Assembly: GCF_946463545.1 (NCBI RefSeq)
Contig: NZ_OX296583.1
Location: 248,001 to 312,000, forward strand
Origin: Methanothermococcus thermolithotrophicus DSM 2095
GTDB taxonomy: Archaea; AGJL01; Methanococci; Methanococcales; Methanococcaceae
Length of the DNA: 64,000 nt
Reading direction: 5' to 3'
Below, in pieces: positions 39,158-49,188 of this stretch (its first letter is position 1; every line of letters starts with the position of its first letter). The position numbers were made by a program, and so were the translations under genes. The notes beneath the pieces were generated by a model. That model was given only the letters and a program-made list of their open reading frames with translations, searched no databases and was not told where the DNA came from.

Positions 39158-40480
39158 CTATAGTCCATCTATAATTGATTTTATTTCGTTTATTTTGTTA
39201 TCCGTTAATTCCTTATTATCAGATTCAAGGTTAAGTCTTAGTAATGGTTCAGTATTTGATGGTCTAACGTTAAACCAGTATTTATCACAATATACTGAAA
39301 TTCCATCTACTTCTTCAATTTTGCATCTATTTGCATACTTTTCTTTTATCTTTTCCATGACATAATTTTGATCCTTTACCCTGAAGTTTATCTCTCCGCT
39401 GTGGAAGTATTTTTTATAATCTGCAGCTATTTTAGAGAGTGCTTTATTTTCATTATCAATGGCACTTAGGATATAGTTTAAAGCAAGTAATGGGCTTTCG
39501 AAGTATCCAACTTCTTTAAAGTAGAAATGATTGCTCAATTCACCTGCAAACTCTGCATCTATTTCATGCATAAGTTTTTTTATAAAGTAGTGTCCAACTC
39601 TGGTTTTTACAGGAATTCCACCATATTTTTCAATAGTTTCAGGAACTATTTTACTACATCTTAAATCATAGACTATTTTGCATTTATCTCTTTTTTCGTT
39701 CAGCATCTCTTTTGATATTATTGCAGTGAGTATATCCCCCGGTAGTACATTTCCTTTTTCGTCTATTATCCCTAATCTATCCCCATCTCCATCAAATATA
39801 ATACCCAAATTACAGTTTTCATTTTTTACTGTATTTATTATGTCTTTTAAACATTCTTTTTTCAAGGTATCGGGCTGGTGTGCTGGAAACGTTCCATCTG
39901 GGTAGTCGTTGATGAAAACATGATTATTTAACAATTCGCTTAGGATTTCCTTTTCTGCAAATGTTGTGGCCCCATTGGCAAAATCTACTGCAATTTTTTT
40001 ATCAGATTTTTTACACCTATTTAAAAAGAAGTTTTTGTAATCTGATTTTACATCTACACTTAAACTATCTAAATCAAGTTTTTCAACTTCTTTTTTCTGT
40101 TCATCGGTTAATTTGCATTCTTTGAAAATAGGTTTTATTTCCTCCACAGGAGAGATTGGAATGGCCTTCCTGTCGCACATCTTGAATCCAGTATATTCTG
40201 CAGGATTGTGTGATGCAGTTAGAATTACTCCTAAATCGTATTTATCTTTAGTTCCAAAGTACATCAACGGCGTTGAAATATCCCCTGCATAATAAACTTC
40301 TGCATTTTCCAATGCTCCGTATATAAAAGGTTTTACAAGGTTTTTTGAACCTATTCTAACATCGTTACCAACAAGGACATTTTCGTACTTCTCACCAAGT
40401 ATCTTACCGAGTGAATATGCAAAATTTTCATCGAGCTCTTCTTTATATATTCCCCTCACGTCGTAGGCTTTGAATACCAA
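39158..40480 (-). CDS. Phosphohexomutase (phosphomannomutase/phosphoglucomutase)
   Basis: About 440 residues. Active Ser is in GVILTASHNPAEYTG (about residue 90), the metal loop in IIFDGDGDRLGII (about 230), substrate contact in FAGELSNHFYF, and phosphate-binding RPSNTEPLLRLNLE near the end, which covers all four domains of the alpha-D-phosphohexomutase family. It could be phosphomannomutase, phosphoglucomutase or phosphoglucosamine mutase; sequence alone does not decide. The start is TTG 40480 after GGTGATAATT, giving MVFKAYDVRGIY. Confidence 0.88.
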   Translation of the reverse strand: MVFKAYDVRGIYKEELDENFAYSLGKILGEKYENVLVGNDVRIGSKNLVKPFIYGALENAEVYYAGDISTPLMYFGTKDKYDLGVILTASHNPAEYTGFKMCDRKAIPISPVEEIKPIFKECKLTDEQKKEVEKLDLDSLSVDVKSDYKNFFLNRCKKSDKKIAVDFANGATTFAEKEILSELLNNHVFINDYPDGTFPAHQPDTLKKECLKDIINTVKNENCNLGIIFDGDGDRLGIIDEKGNVLPGDILTAIISKEMLNEKRDKCKIVYDLRCSKIVPETIEKYGGIPVKTRVGHYFIKKLMHEIDAEFAGELSNHFYFKEVGYFESPLLALNYILSAIDNENKALSKIAADYKKYFHSGEINFRVKDQNYVMEKIKEKYANRCKIEEVDGISVYCDKYWFNVRPSNTEPLLRLNLESDNKELTDNKINEIKSIIDGL

Positions 40481-40489
40481 AATTATCAC

Positions 40490-40876
40490 CGTTAATATGG
40501 ATTTTCAATACACTTTAGAAGTAGATACTACCGGGTGTATTGGATAACTACAATATAAATTACTATTAACATATATAAAAATATAAATTAAAATTTAAAT
40601 AACAATCTATAAACCATAAATAAACGGCACAAAAAAAGCTAAATCTGAAAAATAATAAACTACACTATGTCCACCATGGAACACAGTATCGAAGTACAGT
40701 AATCCTCACCCACTATGGGATGAGGTCATATATAAAGATTGAAGATTTTTTTATATATACCTTTCTATTTAATTTTAAGTTTAAAGAATCATTAAAAAAA
40801 GAGAGATTATTGCAATCCTCATTTTTCAGATTGCAACATTAAAAAGGCTTCTGAAGAGTTAAAATAGTTTTAAAAC
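40490..40876. other. Gene-free stretch with a strong hairpin
   Basis: 387 bases between the phosphohexomutase start and the rps10 3' end; no gene is seen. CCTCA-CCCA-cta-TGGG-a-TGAGG at 40704-40725 forms a 9-bp stem with one bulge. TATA-like runs lie near it (CTTTATATATG on minus at 40728-40738; TTTTTTATATATACC on plus), so a small unrecognised RNA is possible. The right part holds the terminator of the ribosomal operon. Confidence 0.4.
40794..40836 (-). terminator. Terminator of the rpl30e-rps10 operon
   Basis: On minus, 41 bases after the rps10 stop, TTGCAATC-tgaaaaatgag-GATTGCAA forms an 8-bp stem, followed within 10 bases by CTCTCTTTTTTT. A stem plus T-run is a good intrinsic-type terminator; the T-run itself is the main archaeal signal. 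Confidence 0.65.
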
Positions 40877-41185
40877 TTAGTTTCTCAATTCGATTTCAAT
40901 TTGAACTGTGTCAGGAATTCTTACCTTCATGATGTGTTTCATTGTTCTTTCATCAGCTTCAATGTCGATAACTCTTTTGTGGATTCTCATTGACCATCTG
41001 TCAAATGTTGAAGAACCTTCTCCATCTGTTGACTTTCTTGTTGTGATTTTCAATGTTTTTGTTGGTAATGGAATAGGTCCTGCCATATCTACTCCAGTCT
41101 TCTCAGCAATTGCTTTTATTTGGCTACAAACGCCATCTAATTCTTTGTGATCTGTACTGCTCAATTTAATTCTTGCTTTTTGCAT
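40877..41185 (-). CDS. rps10: Ribosomal protein S10 (uS10)
   Basis: 102 residues. [39 protein letters not shown] and the C-terminal [14 protein letters not shown] are standard. ATG 41185 follows GGTGGATACT; a longer frame to 41242 has only a hydrophobic chance extension. It is last in the rpl30e-nusA-rps12-rps7-fusA-tuf-rps10 operon. Confidence 0.96.
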   Translation of the reverse strand: MQKARIKLSSTDHKELDGVCSQIKAIAEKTGVDMAGPIPLPTKTLKITTRKSTDGEGSSTFDRWSMRIHKRVIDIEADERTMKHIMKVRIPDTVQIEIELRN

Positions 41186-41304
41186 AGTATCCACCTTTTT
41201 TATGATATAACTGCATATAATAAAAAAAATAGGTGAAAACACTTTTTGAGGGAGTTTTCACCATAATGTCGTTGATTAAAGAAAAAAGAAATTAGTTAAT
41301 TAAT

Positions 41305-42591
41305 TTATTTGTTTTTTGCTTTAACATCTATACACATACCAGCAGCAACTGTCATACCCATATCTCTGATAGCGAATCTACCGAGTTGTGGGATTTCTCT
41401 TACGTTTTCAATGACCATTGGTTTTGTTGGGATAAGTTTTACAATTGCAGCGTCTCCTGCTTTGATGAAGTCTGGGTTTTCTTCTAATACTTCACCAGTA
41501 GCTGGGTTTAATTTTTTCTGGATTTCTGCAAATGTACATGCTACCTGAGCTGTGTGTGCGTGGAATACTGGTGTGTAACCAACTGTGATAACTGATGGGT
41601 GTTGTAATACAACGATTTGTGCTGTGAATTCTTCTGCAACTGTTGGAGGGTTGTCTACGTGTCCTAAAACGTCTCCTCTTTTGATGTCTTTCTTACCAAC
41701 ACCTCTTACGTTGAAACCAATGTTGTCTCCTGGTTCTGCTTGTGGGAGTTGTTCGTGGTGCATTTCAACTGTTTTAACTTCTCCTGTAACACCAGCAGGT
41801 TCGAATATAACTTTGTCTCCTGGTTTTAAGATACCTGTTTCAACTCTTCCTACAGGAACTGTACCTACCCCTGTAATTGAGTAAACGTCTTGGAGAGGTA
41901 ATCTTAATGGTAAGTTTGTTGGTTTTTGTGGTGGTTGGAATGAGTCAATAACTTCTACTAATGTAGGTCCTTTGTACCATGGTGTTTTGTCTGATTTTTT
42001 AACTACGTTGTCTCCGTGGTAGGATGCAACTGGAACGAAGTTAATGTTGTCTGGGTTGTAACCGAGTATTTTTAATAACTGGTCAGAGATCATCTTTTTC
42101 AATTCTTCGTAAGCTTCTTGGCTGTAGTCAACTGTGTCCATTTTGTTAACTGCAACTGCCAATTGGTTTATACCGAGTGTTCTTGATAAGAACAAGTGTT
42201 CTCTTGTTTGTGGCTGAATTCCTGTTTTAGCGTCGTTTACGTCAACAACTAAAATTGCAGCATCAGCTTGTGAAGCACCGGTAATCATGTTTTTAATGAA
42301 GTCTCTGTGTCCTGGACAGTCTACGATTGTAACTTCGTATTTTCCTGTTTCGAATTTTTTGTGAGCAATGTCTATTGTAACTCCTCTTTCTCTTTCTTCT
42401 TTTAAACCGTCCATAATGTAAGCAAATTCGAAACCTGCTTTACCTTTTTCAGCAGCTTCTTTTCTTAATCTTTCTAATACCTGAGGGTCGATAGCTCCAC
42501 CGTCAATTAAAACTCTACCGACAGTTGTTGATTTACCAGCATCAACGTGTCCAATAAATGCAACGTTCAATATTGGTTTTGTTTTTGCCAT
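41305..42591 (-). CDS. tuf: Elongation factor 1-alpha
   Basis: 428 residues. It delivers aminoacyl-tRNA to the ribosome. GTPase motifs are [15 protein letters not shown] (P-loop, about 10-24), [16 protein letters not shown] and AVNKMDTVD; domains 2 and 3 follow without insertion. ATG follows GGAGGAGATATT. A 169-base gap separates it from fusA, with a TATA-like run (AAAATATATATACC on minus, near 42740-42753) that may give it an extra promoter. Confidence 0.98.
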   Translation of the reverse strand: MAKTKPILNVAFIGHVDAGKSTTVGRVLIDGGAIDPQVLERLRKEAAEKGKAGFEFAYIMDGLKEERERGVTIDIAHKKFETGKYEVTIVDCPGHRDFIKNMITGASQADAAILVVDVNDAKTGIQPQTREHLFLSRTLGINQLAVAVNKMDTVDYSQEAYEELKKMISDQLLKILGYNPDNINFVPVASYHGDNVVKKSDKTPWYKGPTLVEVIDSFQPPQKPTNLPLRLPLQDVYSITGVGTVPVGRVETGILKPGDKVIFEPAGVTGEVKTVEMHHEQLPQAEPGDNIGFNVRGVGKKDIKRGDVLGHVDNPPTVAEEFTAQIVVLQHPSVITVGYTPVFHAHTAQVACTFAEIQKKLNPATGEVLEENPDFIKAGDAAIVKLIPTKPMVIENVREIPQLGRFAIRDMGMTVAAGMCIDVKAKNK

Positions 42592-42760
42592 AATATCTCC
42601 TCCAATTTATTTGGTTTCAATTATTTTATTTGTTTTTTAGTTTTAAAAGCGTTTTAGTATTGTTTTATTGATATCTGGCTTATTTTAGAAAATACGATAT
42701 CTGGTCATCATGGTAATAGTGAATAGTGAAAGGGGGTATATATATTTTATGGTAGGGCGT

Positions 42761-44944
42761 TTATTCTGATTTTAACCCCTTTCTATCTCTAATTTCTTTT
42801 ATTATTTTTGGCTGGAGCTCTCCAGGAACTTTCTCGAATCCTGCAAATTCAATACTCCAGAGACATCTACCTTGGGTAGCTCCCCTTATTGCACCAGCAA
42901 ATCCGAACATTTCTGAAACTGGAGCTTTAGCCTTAATTATAGCCATATCTCCTTCTTGTTCCATATCTAAGATTTGTCCTCTTCTGTTGCTCAATTCTCT
43001 CATTGCATCTCCCATGTAGTCCTGAGGAGTGCTGATGAATACGTTTTGCATAGGTTCTAATAATACTGGTTTTGCCTGTGTAATTGCGTCTCTTACACCG
43101 AATCTTACAGCAGGTATAATTTGTGAAGGACCTCTGTGGATTGCATCTTCGTGGAATACCGCATCCATTAACTTAACTTTTACTCCTTGAACTTTTTCAG
43201 CAGCTAATGGACCGTTTCTTACAGCTTCTTTGAAACCTTCTATAATTAATTCTCTAGCTTCATCTAACTGGACAATACCTCTTGTCATGTTGATGAGCAT
43301 GTTTCCTTCGTAGATTGACATTACTCTCTTAGCTTCTTCTTTGTCAAGGCCTGCTTCAACTAACTTAGCTTCAGTTTCTTGTGTGGTTTTCTTTTTGAAG
43401 TCTTCGTCTTGGATTGTACCTTCTTTGTATGCGTTGTATACTGTTTCTTCTAATGGTTCTACTATGAAGTAAAGTTTGTTGTGTTTGTTTGGTGATTTAC
43501 CTTCGATTTCTGGTGATTTTCCTGTCACAGTTTCTCTGTAAACAACTATAGGTTCACCAACATCCACTTCAATACCTGCATCTCTTCCTATTTTTGTGTT
43601 GGTTATAACTTCTATGTGGAGCTCACCCATACCGCTGATTAAGTGTTCTCCAGTTTCTTCGTTAATTTCGACTCTTACGGTATTGTCTTCTCTTGCTATC
43701 TGTCTTAAAACTTCAATTAATTTTGGCAAGTCTTTTGTATTTTTAGCTTCGATAGCTACTGTAATGACTGGTTCACTGACGTGTGTCATGGATTCAAATG
43801 GAGGTTCTAAAATTGTTCCTGGGCTACAAACTGTTTCCCCTGCAGTAGCCTCTTTTAAACCTGTGATAGCACAGATGTTACCTGCTGAAACGCTCTGTAC
43901 TTGCACTCTCTCAGCACCCATGAAGATAGCGACTTGCTGAGCTCTTGCCTTTTGTTTTGAACCTACCAAGTAAAGTTCGTCACCTTGTTTCAATCTACCA
44001 CTGAACAATCTGCAAGCTGAGATTGCCCCTGCGTGTTTGTCAACAATAATTTTTGTAATAACCCCTGCAAGTGGTCCGTTTGGATCACATTTAACCATTG
44101 ATTGACCAATTTCAGATTCCAAGTCACCTTTCCAGATGTTTGGAATTCTGTATTTTTGAGCATTAACTGGGTTTGGTAAGTGTTTAATAACCATATCCAA
44201 TACAACTGCATGTAACGGAGCCTTATCTGCTAATTCTTTTTGGTTTTCCTGTTCACAGTAGTCTATAATATCTTTGAATGTGATTCCTGTTTTTTGCATG
44301 TATGGAACTGAAATTGCCCAGTTGTTGTATGCTGAACCAAATGCTACACTACCATCTGCAACATTTACAATCCATTCGCTTTTAAATTCTTCTGGGGCCA
44401 TTTTTTGGATCAATTTGTTAACTTCTGCAATGATTTTCATGAATCTGTTTTGTAACTCTTCAGGAGTTAACCTTAATTCATTGATAAGTCTGTCTACCTT
44501 GTTGATGAATAAAACAGGTTTTACTTTTTCCCTTAAAGCCTGTCTTAAAACAGTTTCGGTCTGTGGCATAACTCCTTCTACAGCACAGCAAACAACAATA
44601 GCACCGTCAATGGCCCTCATAGCTCTTGTAACGTCCCCACCAAAGTCAACGTGACCTGGTGTGTCTATTAAGTTAATTAAATATTCGTCTCCATCGTATT
44701 CGTGAACCATTGAAACGTTTGCAGCATAGATTGTAATACCTCTTTCGGCTTCTTCTTCATCGAAGTCCAATGCAAGCTGGTCTCCTGCTAAGTCTTTGGA
44801 TATCATTCCAGCTCCTGCTAAGAGGTTATCGGATAATGTTGTTTTACCGTGATCAATGTGGGCACAAATACCTATATTTCTTATTCTATCGTGGGTTTCC
44901 ATTAAATTTTTAACTTTTTCAACCATTTTTGCTCTTCTTCCCAT
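42761..44944 (-). CDS. fusA: Elongation factor 2
   Basis: 727 residues. It drives ribosomal translocation. [17 protein letters not shown] (P-loop), [24 protein letters not shown] and LFINKVDRL are the GTPase motifs. Domain IV contains the diphthamide region with [17 protein letters not shown], where the His before RGPSQ is the usual modified residue. ATG 44944 follows GTGAGATA. It lies about 100 bases after rps7. Confidence 0.98.
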   Translation of the reverse strand: MGRRAKMVEKVKNLMETHDRIRNIGICAHIDHGKTTLSDNLLAGAGMISKDLAGDQLALDFDEEEAERGITIYAANVSMVHEYDGDEYLINLIDTPGHVDFGGDVTRAMRAIDGAIVVCCAVEGVMPQTETVLRQALREKVKPVLFINKVDRLINELRLTPEELQNRFMKIIAEVNKLIQKMAPEEFKSEWIVNVADGSVAFGSAYNNWAISVPYMQKTGITFKDIIDYCEQENQKELADKAPLHAVVLDMVIKHLPNPVNAQKYRIPNIWKGDLESEIGQSMVKCDPNGPLAGVITKIIVDKHAGAISACRLFSGRLKQGDELYLVGSKQKARAQQVAIFMGAERVQVQSVSAGNICAITGLKEATAGETVCSPGTILEPPFESMTHVSEPVITVAIEAKNTKDLPKLIEVLRQIAREDNTVRVEINEETGEHLISGMGELHIEVITNTKIGRDAGIEVDVGEPIVVYRETVTGKSPEIEGKSPNKHNKLYFIVEPLEETVYNAYKEGTIQDEDFKKKTTQETEAKLVEAGLDKEEAKRVMSIYEGNMLINMTRGIVQLDEARELIIEGFKEAVRNGPLAAEKVQGVKVKLMDAVFHEDAIHRGPSQIIPAVRFGVRDAITQAKPVLLEPMQNVFISTPQDYMGDAMRELSNRRGQILDMEQEGDMAIIKAKAPVSEMFGFAGAIRGATQGRCLWSIEFAGFEKVPGELQPKIIKEIRDRKGLKSE

Positions 44945-45046
44945 TATCTCACTCTTTTATTTTTTTGAGTACTTCACAAATTGTTAACAAAGATTACTAA
45001 ATTCCGATAAAATTGAATATATAAAAAAGTATTATAGTATATAAAA

Positions 45047-45613
45047 TTATCTTGCAGATTGAGCAACTCTTTCTTTTTCTTCTTTTTTCCTTACAGCAAA
45101 GCTCTTTTGCATGTCTGCTTTTGAAGCTGCTATTATTTCATCTGCTATGCATTCTGCAATACTTCTTTTACTCTTGTGAGCGCTTTGTAAAGCTCCAAGT
45201 GCTATATTTCTTAAAGCAGTGTCTAATCTTCTTGATGGTGATACGTCAACGGATTGGAGGAATGCTACACCACCGTAAGAAATTCTTGTAGTTTCTTCCC
45301 TAGGTCCTGCATTTTCCAAAGCTTCAACTAAAACTTTAACAGGGTTTTCTTTTGTTCTTTTGTGGATTATTTCAAATGCTTCTTCCACTGCACTTAAAAC
45401 CAACTGTTTTTTACCGGTGTTGTGCTCTTTTCTCATTAAATTATTTACTAATCTCTCTACAATGTTCATTTTAGCTTTGTCAAACATTTTCTTTGAGTTT
45501 CTTCCTGCTGAATGAGGTACTAAAACTGGAGCTACGTTAATGTATCCTCTTAAGCTTGGATCTTTGACGACAACTTCGGTAGTATCCCACTTGTTAAATA
45601 ACTTAATTTCCAA
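45047..45613 (-). CDS. rps7: Ribosomal protein S7 (uS7)
   Basis: 188 residues, typical of archaeal S7. [39 protein letters not shown] and [14 protein letters not shown] are conserved rRNA-binding parts at the head of the small subunit. The start is TTG after GGGTGAGATC. It lies 57 bases downstream of rps12. Confidence 0.97.
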   Translation of the reverse strand: MEIKLFNKWDTTEVVVKDPSLRGYINVAPVLVPHSAGRNSKKMFDKAKMNIVERLVNNLMRKEHNTGKKQLVLSAVEEAFEIIHKRTKENPVKVLVEALENAGPREETTRISYGGVAFLQSVDVSPSRRLDTALRNIALGALQSAHKSKRSIAECIADEIIAASKADMQKSFAVRKKEEKERVAQSAR

Positions 45614-45670
45614 GATCTCACCCTTTTAACTTTTAATTTATTAATTAATTTATTTACTCCATCGATTAAT

Positions 45671-46114
45671 TTATCTTTTAACTTTTTCTTGTCTTCCTCT
45701 AACGAGCTCTTTTAATGAGTTTTTACCTACTTTGATAACTTTGAATCTAACTCCTGGAATATCCCCTTTTGCCTGCCCTTTAGGACCTCCAATACCTTCA
45801 ATAACAACCTCGTCGTGTTCGTCTATGAAGTTGATAGCATGGTTTCCTGGAGCAAATGCTGTAACAACTCTACCGTTTTTAATTAACTGAACTTTAACAC
45901 ATTTTCTAATAGCTGAGTTTGGCTGTTTTGCTTCTAAACCAACTTTTTCGATAACAATTCCTCTTGCCATAGGAGCTCCTTCTAATGGATCTGCTTTTAC
46001 TTTTAAGTTTAATACTCTGTTAACATATTTGTAGTGATGCCATCTGCTTTCTTTTCTTTTTAATAATAATTTTCTTCCTGCAAATTCTCCTCTTGGGGAT
46101 TTACTTCCTGACAT
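45671..46114 (-). CDS. rps12: Ribosomal protein S12 (uS12)
   Basis: 147 residues. The decoding-site loop [21 protein letters not shown]-type segment (written here from KQPNSAIRK) and [18 protein letters not shown] are conserved. The N terminus [19 protein letters not shown] is typical of archaea. ATG 46114 follows GGTGATACATA; 11 bases separate it from nusA. Confidence 0.98.
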   Translation of the reverse strand: MSGSKSPRGEFAGRKLLLKRKESRWHHYKYVNRVLNLKVKADPLEGAPMARGIVIEKVGLEAKQPNSAIRKCVKVQLIKNGRVVTAFAPGNHAINFIDEHDEVVIEGIGGPKGQAKGDIPGVRFKVIKVGKNSLKELVRGRQEKVKR

Positions 46115-46125
46115 TATGTATCACC

Positions 46126-46677
46126 TTATTGTTCATTTTTTACATTTTCTTCAGGGGTTTGTTCTTTAGTTTCGGTTTTAGGTTGTTCAGGTGCTTCTTC
46201 TTTAGATGGTGTTCTAGCAGGTCTTCTTTCATCCCTACTGTCTTTTCTCAATCCAGCAACAACTTTAATGTTTTTTACACCAGCCAGTCTGCTTGCAATA
46301 CTTACAGCTCTGTCGATGTTTTTACCCTTATCTCCAATTATTGATTTTCTTAATTTAGGATGTATCCTTATATATACTACTAAATCGTCCCCAAATTTTT
46401 TTATCCAAACATCTTCTAATTTTGCTGGGGCAAAAATGTTTCTAACAAATTGTTTTAAATCATCGGAGTATTCTATCAGGTCTATTTTTTTGCCAAATTT
46501 TTCCATGGCGTTTCTTACGTTTTCTCCGCCTTTCCCAATGGCTGCACCAATGTTTCCCTCTTTAACGACGAAAACAATTTTTTCGTCATCGGAAATACTA
46601 TCCATGACGTGTGCCCCAGTCATTTTTTCAAAAAAGCTTATCTTCATTATGTCGTCTGTGTTTAGTTTGACTTTCAT
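46126..46677 (-). CDS. nusA: NusA-like KH-domain protein
   Basis: About 183 residues. Two KH domains are seen: VKEGNIGAAIGKGGENVR and HPKLRKSIIGDKGKNIDRA (GxxG loops GKGG and GDKG). As in archaea it lacks the bacterial N-terminal and S1 domains. The last ~35 residues are an acidic, Glu/Pro/Lys-rich tail. It probably binds RNA in transcription elongation or termination linked to ribosomal operons. ATG 46677 lies 5 bases after GGTGA. Confidence 0.94.
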   Translation of the reverse strand: MKVKLNTDDIMKISFFEKMTGAHVMDSISDDEKIVFVVKEGNIGAAIGKGGENVRNAMEKFGKKIDLIEYSDDLKQFVRNIFAPAKLEDVWIKKFGDDLVVYIRIHPKLRKSIIGDKGKNIDRAVSIASRLAGVKNIKVVAGLRKDSRDERRPARTPSKEEAPEQPKTETKEQTPEENVKNEQ

Positions 46678-46690
46678 CAAAATCACCTAA

Positions 46691-46990
46691 TTATTCATTT
46701 TTCAAGTTCAAAATAGCGGAGTTTCCTGGTTCAATAACCACTAGTGCAGAAACTGGGAAAGGTTTTCCACAAATAGCCCCTAATTCCAATGATGTTGCAG
46801 GATGGTCATAAACTGGGATTTCGGAAAGTCTTGCATAGTATTCTACGTCTTCCCTAACGTTTTTTGCACAGTTTCCTGCCAGTATTACCAATTTACCTTC
46901 GCCGTGTTTTATATTCTTTATGGCCTGTTTTGTACCTAAAACTACTTTTCCGGTATCTACCGCAACTCTTATAGCTCTGTTTATATCCAT
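46691..46990 (-). CDS. rpl30e: Ribosomal protein L30e
   Basis: 99 residues. [32 protein letters not shown] and the C-terminal GNSAIL segment mark the L7Ae/L30e fold, which binds kink-turn RNA in the large subunit. ATG 46990 follows GGAGGAATAAT. It is now the first gene of its operon; in relatives it follows rpoA2. Confidence 0.96.
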   Translation of the reverse strand: MDINRAIRVAVDTGKVVLGTKQAIKNIKHGEGKLVILAGNCAKNVREDVEYYARLSEIPVYDHPATSLELGAICGKPFPVSALVVIEPGNSAILNLKNE

Positions 46991-47076
46991 ATTATTCCTC
47001 CTTCTCATTTTTTACTCCGGAGTTATTTATCTCTGAGTGTTTCTTAAAATTAGCGATGTGCAGAATATTTAATAAG

Positions 47077-47084
47077 TTATAAAT
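47077..47084 (-). promoter_or_regulatory. Possible promoter of the rpl30e operon
   Basis: On minus CTATTTATAACTTATT contains a TATA-like ATTTATAA about 87-94 bases before the rpl30e start, putting initiation near 47052. An inverted pair GCGATGTGC (47053-47061) and GCACATCGC (47144-47152) brackets it. This would be the promoter that drives the operon in its present position. Confidence 0.4.
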
Positions 47085-47243
47085 AGATTATAGATTGACG
47101 TAAATTATGTTAATTTATCGATGTATTTGTATTTTTTCTTAACGCACATCGCCATATAGTCCCAGAGACTTCCTCCCTTATTTAGATATATGACTCAATA
47201 ACATAGTAAAAAGTTATTTTTATACTTTTTGTATAGACTATCA

Positions 47244-47636
47244 GAGCGTGTCAAAATAAATTTTAATACCTGCCCTCAAAAAATAACAATGCGAGCTCAT
47301 GATAGAAGTAATAAGAAGCGATTAATGAGAAAAAGCCCTTTAAGTGAAATAAGATATCGATAGAGGTTAAGATTTGTACAGACCTTTTATAACATTAAAT
47401 TATCTAAAAGACAGGTGTATGAACCGGTCAGAAAATACTGCCATAAATTTAAAGAGGTTTTAGATTAACCAAGAAGAACATGGGGGGAACTTGGTGGTAA
47501 TCTACGAGACCGATCTAAAAGTTGGAAATGAAACCACCTCTGGATGGTCCGCTACCATAGAGTTTTAAAACAGTTGTTAGTTGGTTAAGAGCTCAATGGT
47601 TTATAATTGGTGAGGTTGTTAAGTTGACACATCCTC
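47244..47636 (+). mobile_element. Decayed insertion element with transposase-like remnant
   Basis: Imperfect terminal inverted repeats are visible: GAGCGTGTCAA at 47244-47254 and TTGACACATCCTC at 47624-47636 (reverse complement GAGGATGTGTCAA). Between them one frame from ATG 47290 reads a basic, helix-turn-helix-like sequence broken by several stops (RLRFVQTFYNIKLSKRQVY, then PRRTWGELGGN, then further on YHRVLKQLL). This looks like a wrecked transposase N terminus, but I cannot name the family. It is far too short to be active. Confidence 0.45.
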
Positions 47637-47683
47637 AAACTCTAATTTATAAGACACTCTCTACTTTTTTAATATTTAAATGT

Positions 47684-47836
47684 TTAGGACTTCATGGGTA
47701 AGTACCACCATTTGATAATTTGATACATACAATAAAAACTCAAAGAGTTTTTATAACTCATCAAGCTACGCTCATCGATAGTTAAAACAGGTGCTTGTAT
47801 TTTGAAATTGCACACTGTCTTTTTTAAATGATCCAT
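47684..47836 (-). CDS. Possible 50-residue reading frame, perhaps a gene fragment
   Basis: ATG 47836 with GGTGTAATTG upstream runs 50 codons to TAA. The product starts MDHLKKTVCNFKIQ; its middle is read through a hairpin element (DERSLMSYKNSLSF). I do not recognise it. It may be a gene remnant in the rearranged gap, or chance. Confidence 0.2.
   Translation of the reverse strand: MDHLKKTVCNFKIQAPVLTIDERSLMSYKNSLSFYCMYQIIKWWYLPMKS
47734..47783. repeat. Hairpin element (copy G)
   Basis: Perfect 8-bp stem AAAAACTC-aaa-GAGTTTTT (47734-47752) next to ATAACTCATCAAGCTACGCTC. On minus the order is GAGCGTAGCTTGATGAGTTAT then the hairpin, which parallels copy D (GAACGTAGTGAAGGTGAGCTAT then hairpin) base for base in most positions, with different arm sequence. 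Confidence 0.6.
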
Positions 47837-47982
47837 CAATTACACCAATAATTTAGTGAGTGATTTTATATCTTAAACACACTACCTGCAATAGTATATT
47901 ATCCTTAAAAAAATATAAATGAATCAAAACATATACATGACATTAAGGTTTTACAACATATATATTAATATGGGGGGAAATT

Positions 47983-48837
47983 ATGGTAAGATATCCTATA
48001 GCTGCTGGCATGTTTTATCCGGCAGATCCTAATGAACTAATTGAAATGATAGAACATTGCTACCTACAACCACTTGGACCAGGATTATTGCCTTCAAAAA
48101 AGGGAATTTTTGAAAAACCTGTTGGATTGGTCTGTCCGCATGCAGGCTACCCGTATTCTGGACCTGTAGCAGCATATTCCTATGAAGCTCTTTCAAAGAG
48201 AGTGGATAACAACATAACAGTAGTAATTCTCGGCCCAAACCATACTGGACTAGGCTCTGGAGTTTCAACAATGAATGATATCTGGAGAACTCCTTTAGGG
48301 GATGTTGAACCAGATATTGAATTTATAGATAGACTTTGGAAAGAATGCGATGTTATGGATTTAGATGAAACAGCACATATTAGGGAACACTCCATAGAGG
48401 TCCAGCTTCCATTTTTACAGCATCTTGAATTATTGAATATTGCAAAGTTTAAAATTGTTCCAATAAGCATGATGATGCAGGACTATGAAACCGCAGCAGA
48501 TGTTGGGTACTTTATAGCAAAAATAGCCAGAGAATTAAACAAAAAGGTTGTAATTATTGCCTCAAGTGATTTTTCACATTACGAACCACAGGAAGTGGCT
48601 TCAAAAAAAGATGCTATTGTAATGAAAGACATCCTAAATATGAACGAAGAAGAGCTCTTCACAGATGTTGCAAGCAACAACATAAGCATGTGCGGGTGCG
48701 GACCAGTAATAGCAATGATTAAAGCTATGAAACTACTGGGTGCTAAAAATTCAAGATTGCTATCCTATTCAACTTCCGGAGATGTTACAGGAGATTATTC
48801 CTCAGTTGTAGGCTATGGATCAATAGTAATTGAATAG
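47983..48837 (+). CDS. MEMO1-family protein
   Basis: 284 residues. The fold is related to extradiol dioxygenases. Metal-site His are in [14 protein letters not shown] and [12 protein letters not shown], with [10 protein letters not shown] and [11 protein letters not shown]. Archaeal MEMO genes often lie near mevalonate pathway genes, but not here; the biochemical role in archaea is unsettled (human MEMO1 binds copper or iron). ATG follows GGGGGGAAATT. The 145 bases upstream are the first gene-free sequence right of the rearranged gap. Confidence 0.9.
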   Translation: MVRYPIAAGMFYPADPNELIEMIEHCYLQPLGPGLLPSKKGIFEKPVGLVCPHAGYPYSGPVAAYSYEALSKRVDNNITVVILGPNHTGLGSGVSTMNDIWRTPLGDVEPDIEFIDRLWKECDVMDLDETAHIREHSIEVQLPFLQHLELLNIAKFKIVPISMMMQDYETAADVGYFIAKIARELNKKVVIIASSDFSHYEPQEVASKKDAIVMKDILNMNEEELFTDVASNNISMCGCGPVIAMIKAMKLLGAKNSRLLSYSTSGDVTGDYSSVVGYGSIVIE

Positions 48838-48884
48838 ATCTCCATTACTAAAAACTAATAAAAAAGAATGAGAATGAATCATAT

Positions 48885-49133
48885 TTACTCCAACTCTTCC
48901 AAATATCTTTTAAGCTCTTCCTTGACTTCTTCAACTGTTGGAACGTTACCTTCAAAAACTACTTCGTCATCAAATGCAACACCTGGTGCAACAAATATCC
49001 ATTCTGACATTTCGTTGATGTCACTTATTTTTACCAATTCAGCATCTATATTTAACTCTTCTATTGCTTTTTTAACATTTTCATAGGTTTGTGTACATTT
49101 TTGACATCCTAAACCAAATACTCTAACTAACAT
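48885..49133 (-). CDS. Small thioredoxin-like redox-disulfide protein
   Basis: 82 residues. Thioredoxin-like fold with the active CxxC in FGLGCQKCTQTYENVKKA near the N terminus and VAPGVAFDDEVVFEGNVP as the cis-Pro region. This is the MTH895 type of small archaeal redoxin, often coded next to permeases. Start: ATG 49133 with GGTGATAAC upstream. It is the last gene of a three-gene run with the permease and a small zinc ribbon. Confidence 0.88.
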   Translation of the reverse strand: MLVRVFGLGCQKCTQTYENVKKAIEELNIDAELVKISDINEMSEWIFVAPGVAFDDEVVFEGNVPTVEEVKEELKRYLEELE

Positions 49134-49188
49134 GTTATCACCGTTTTTTGTTGTATTAATGGTTTTGTTTTATTTAGTTATTTATTAT

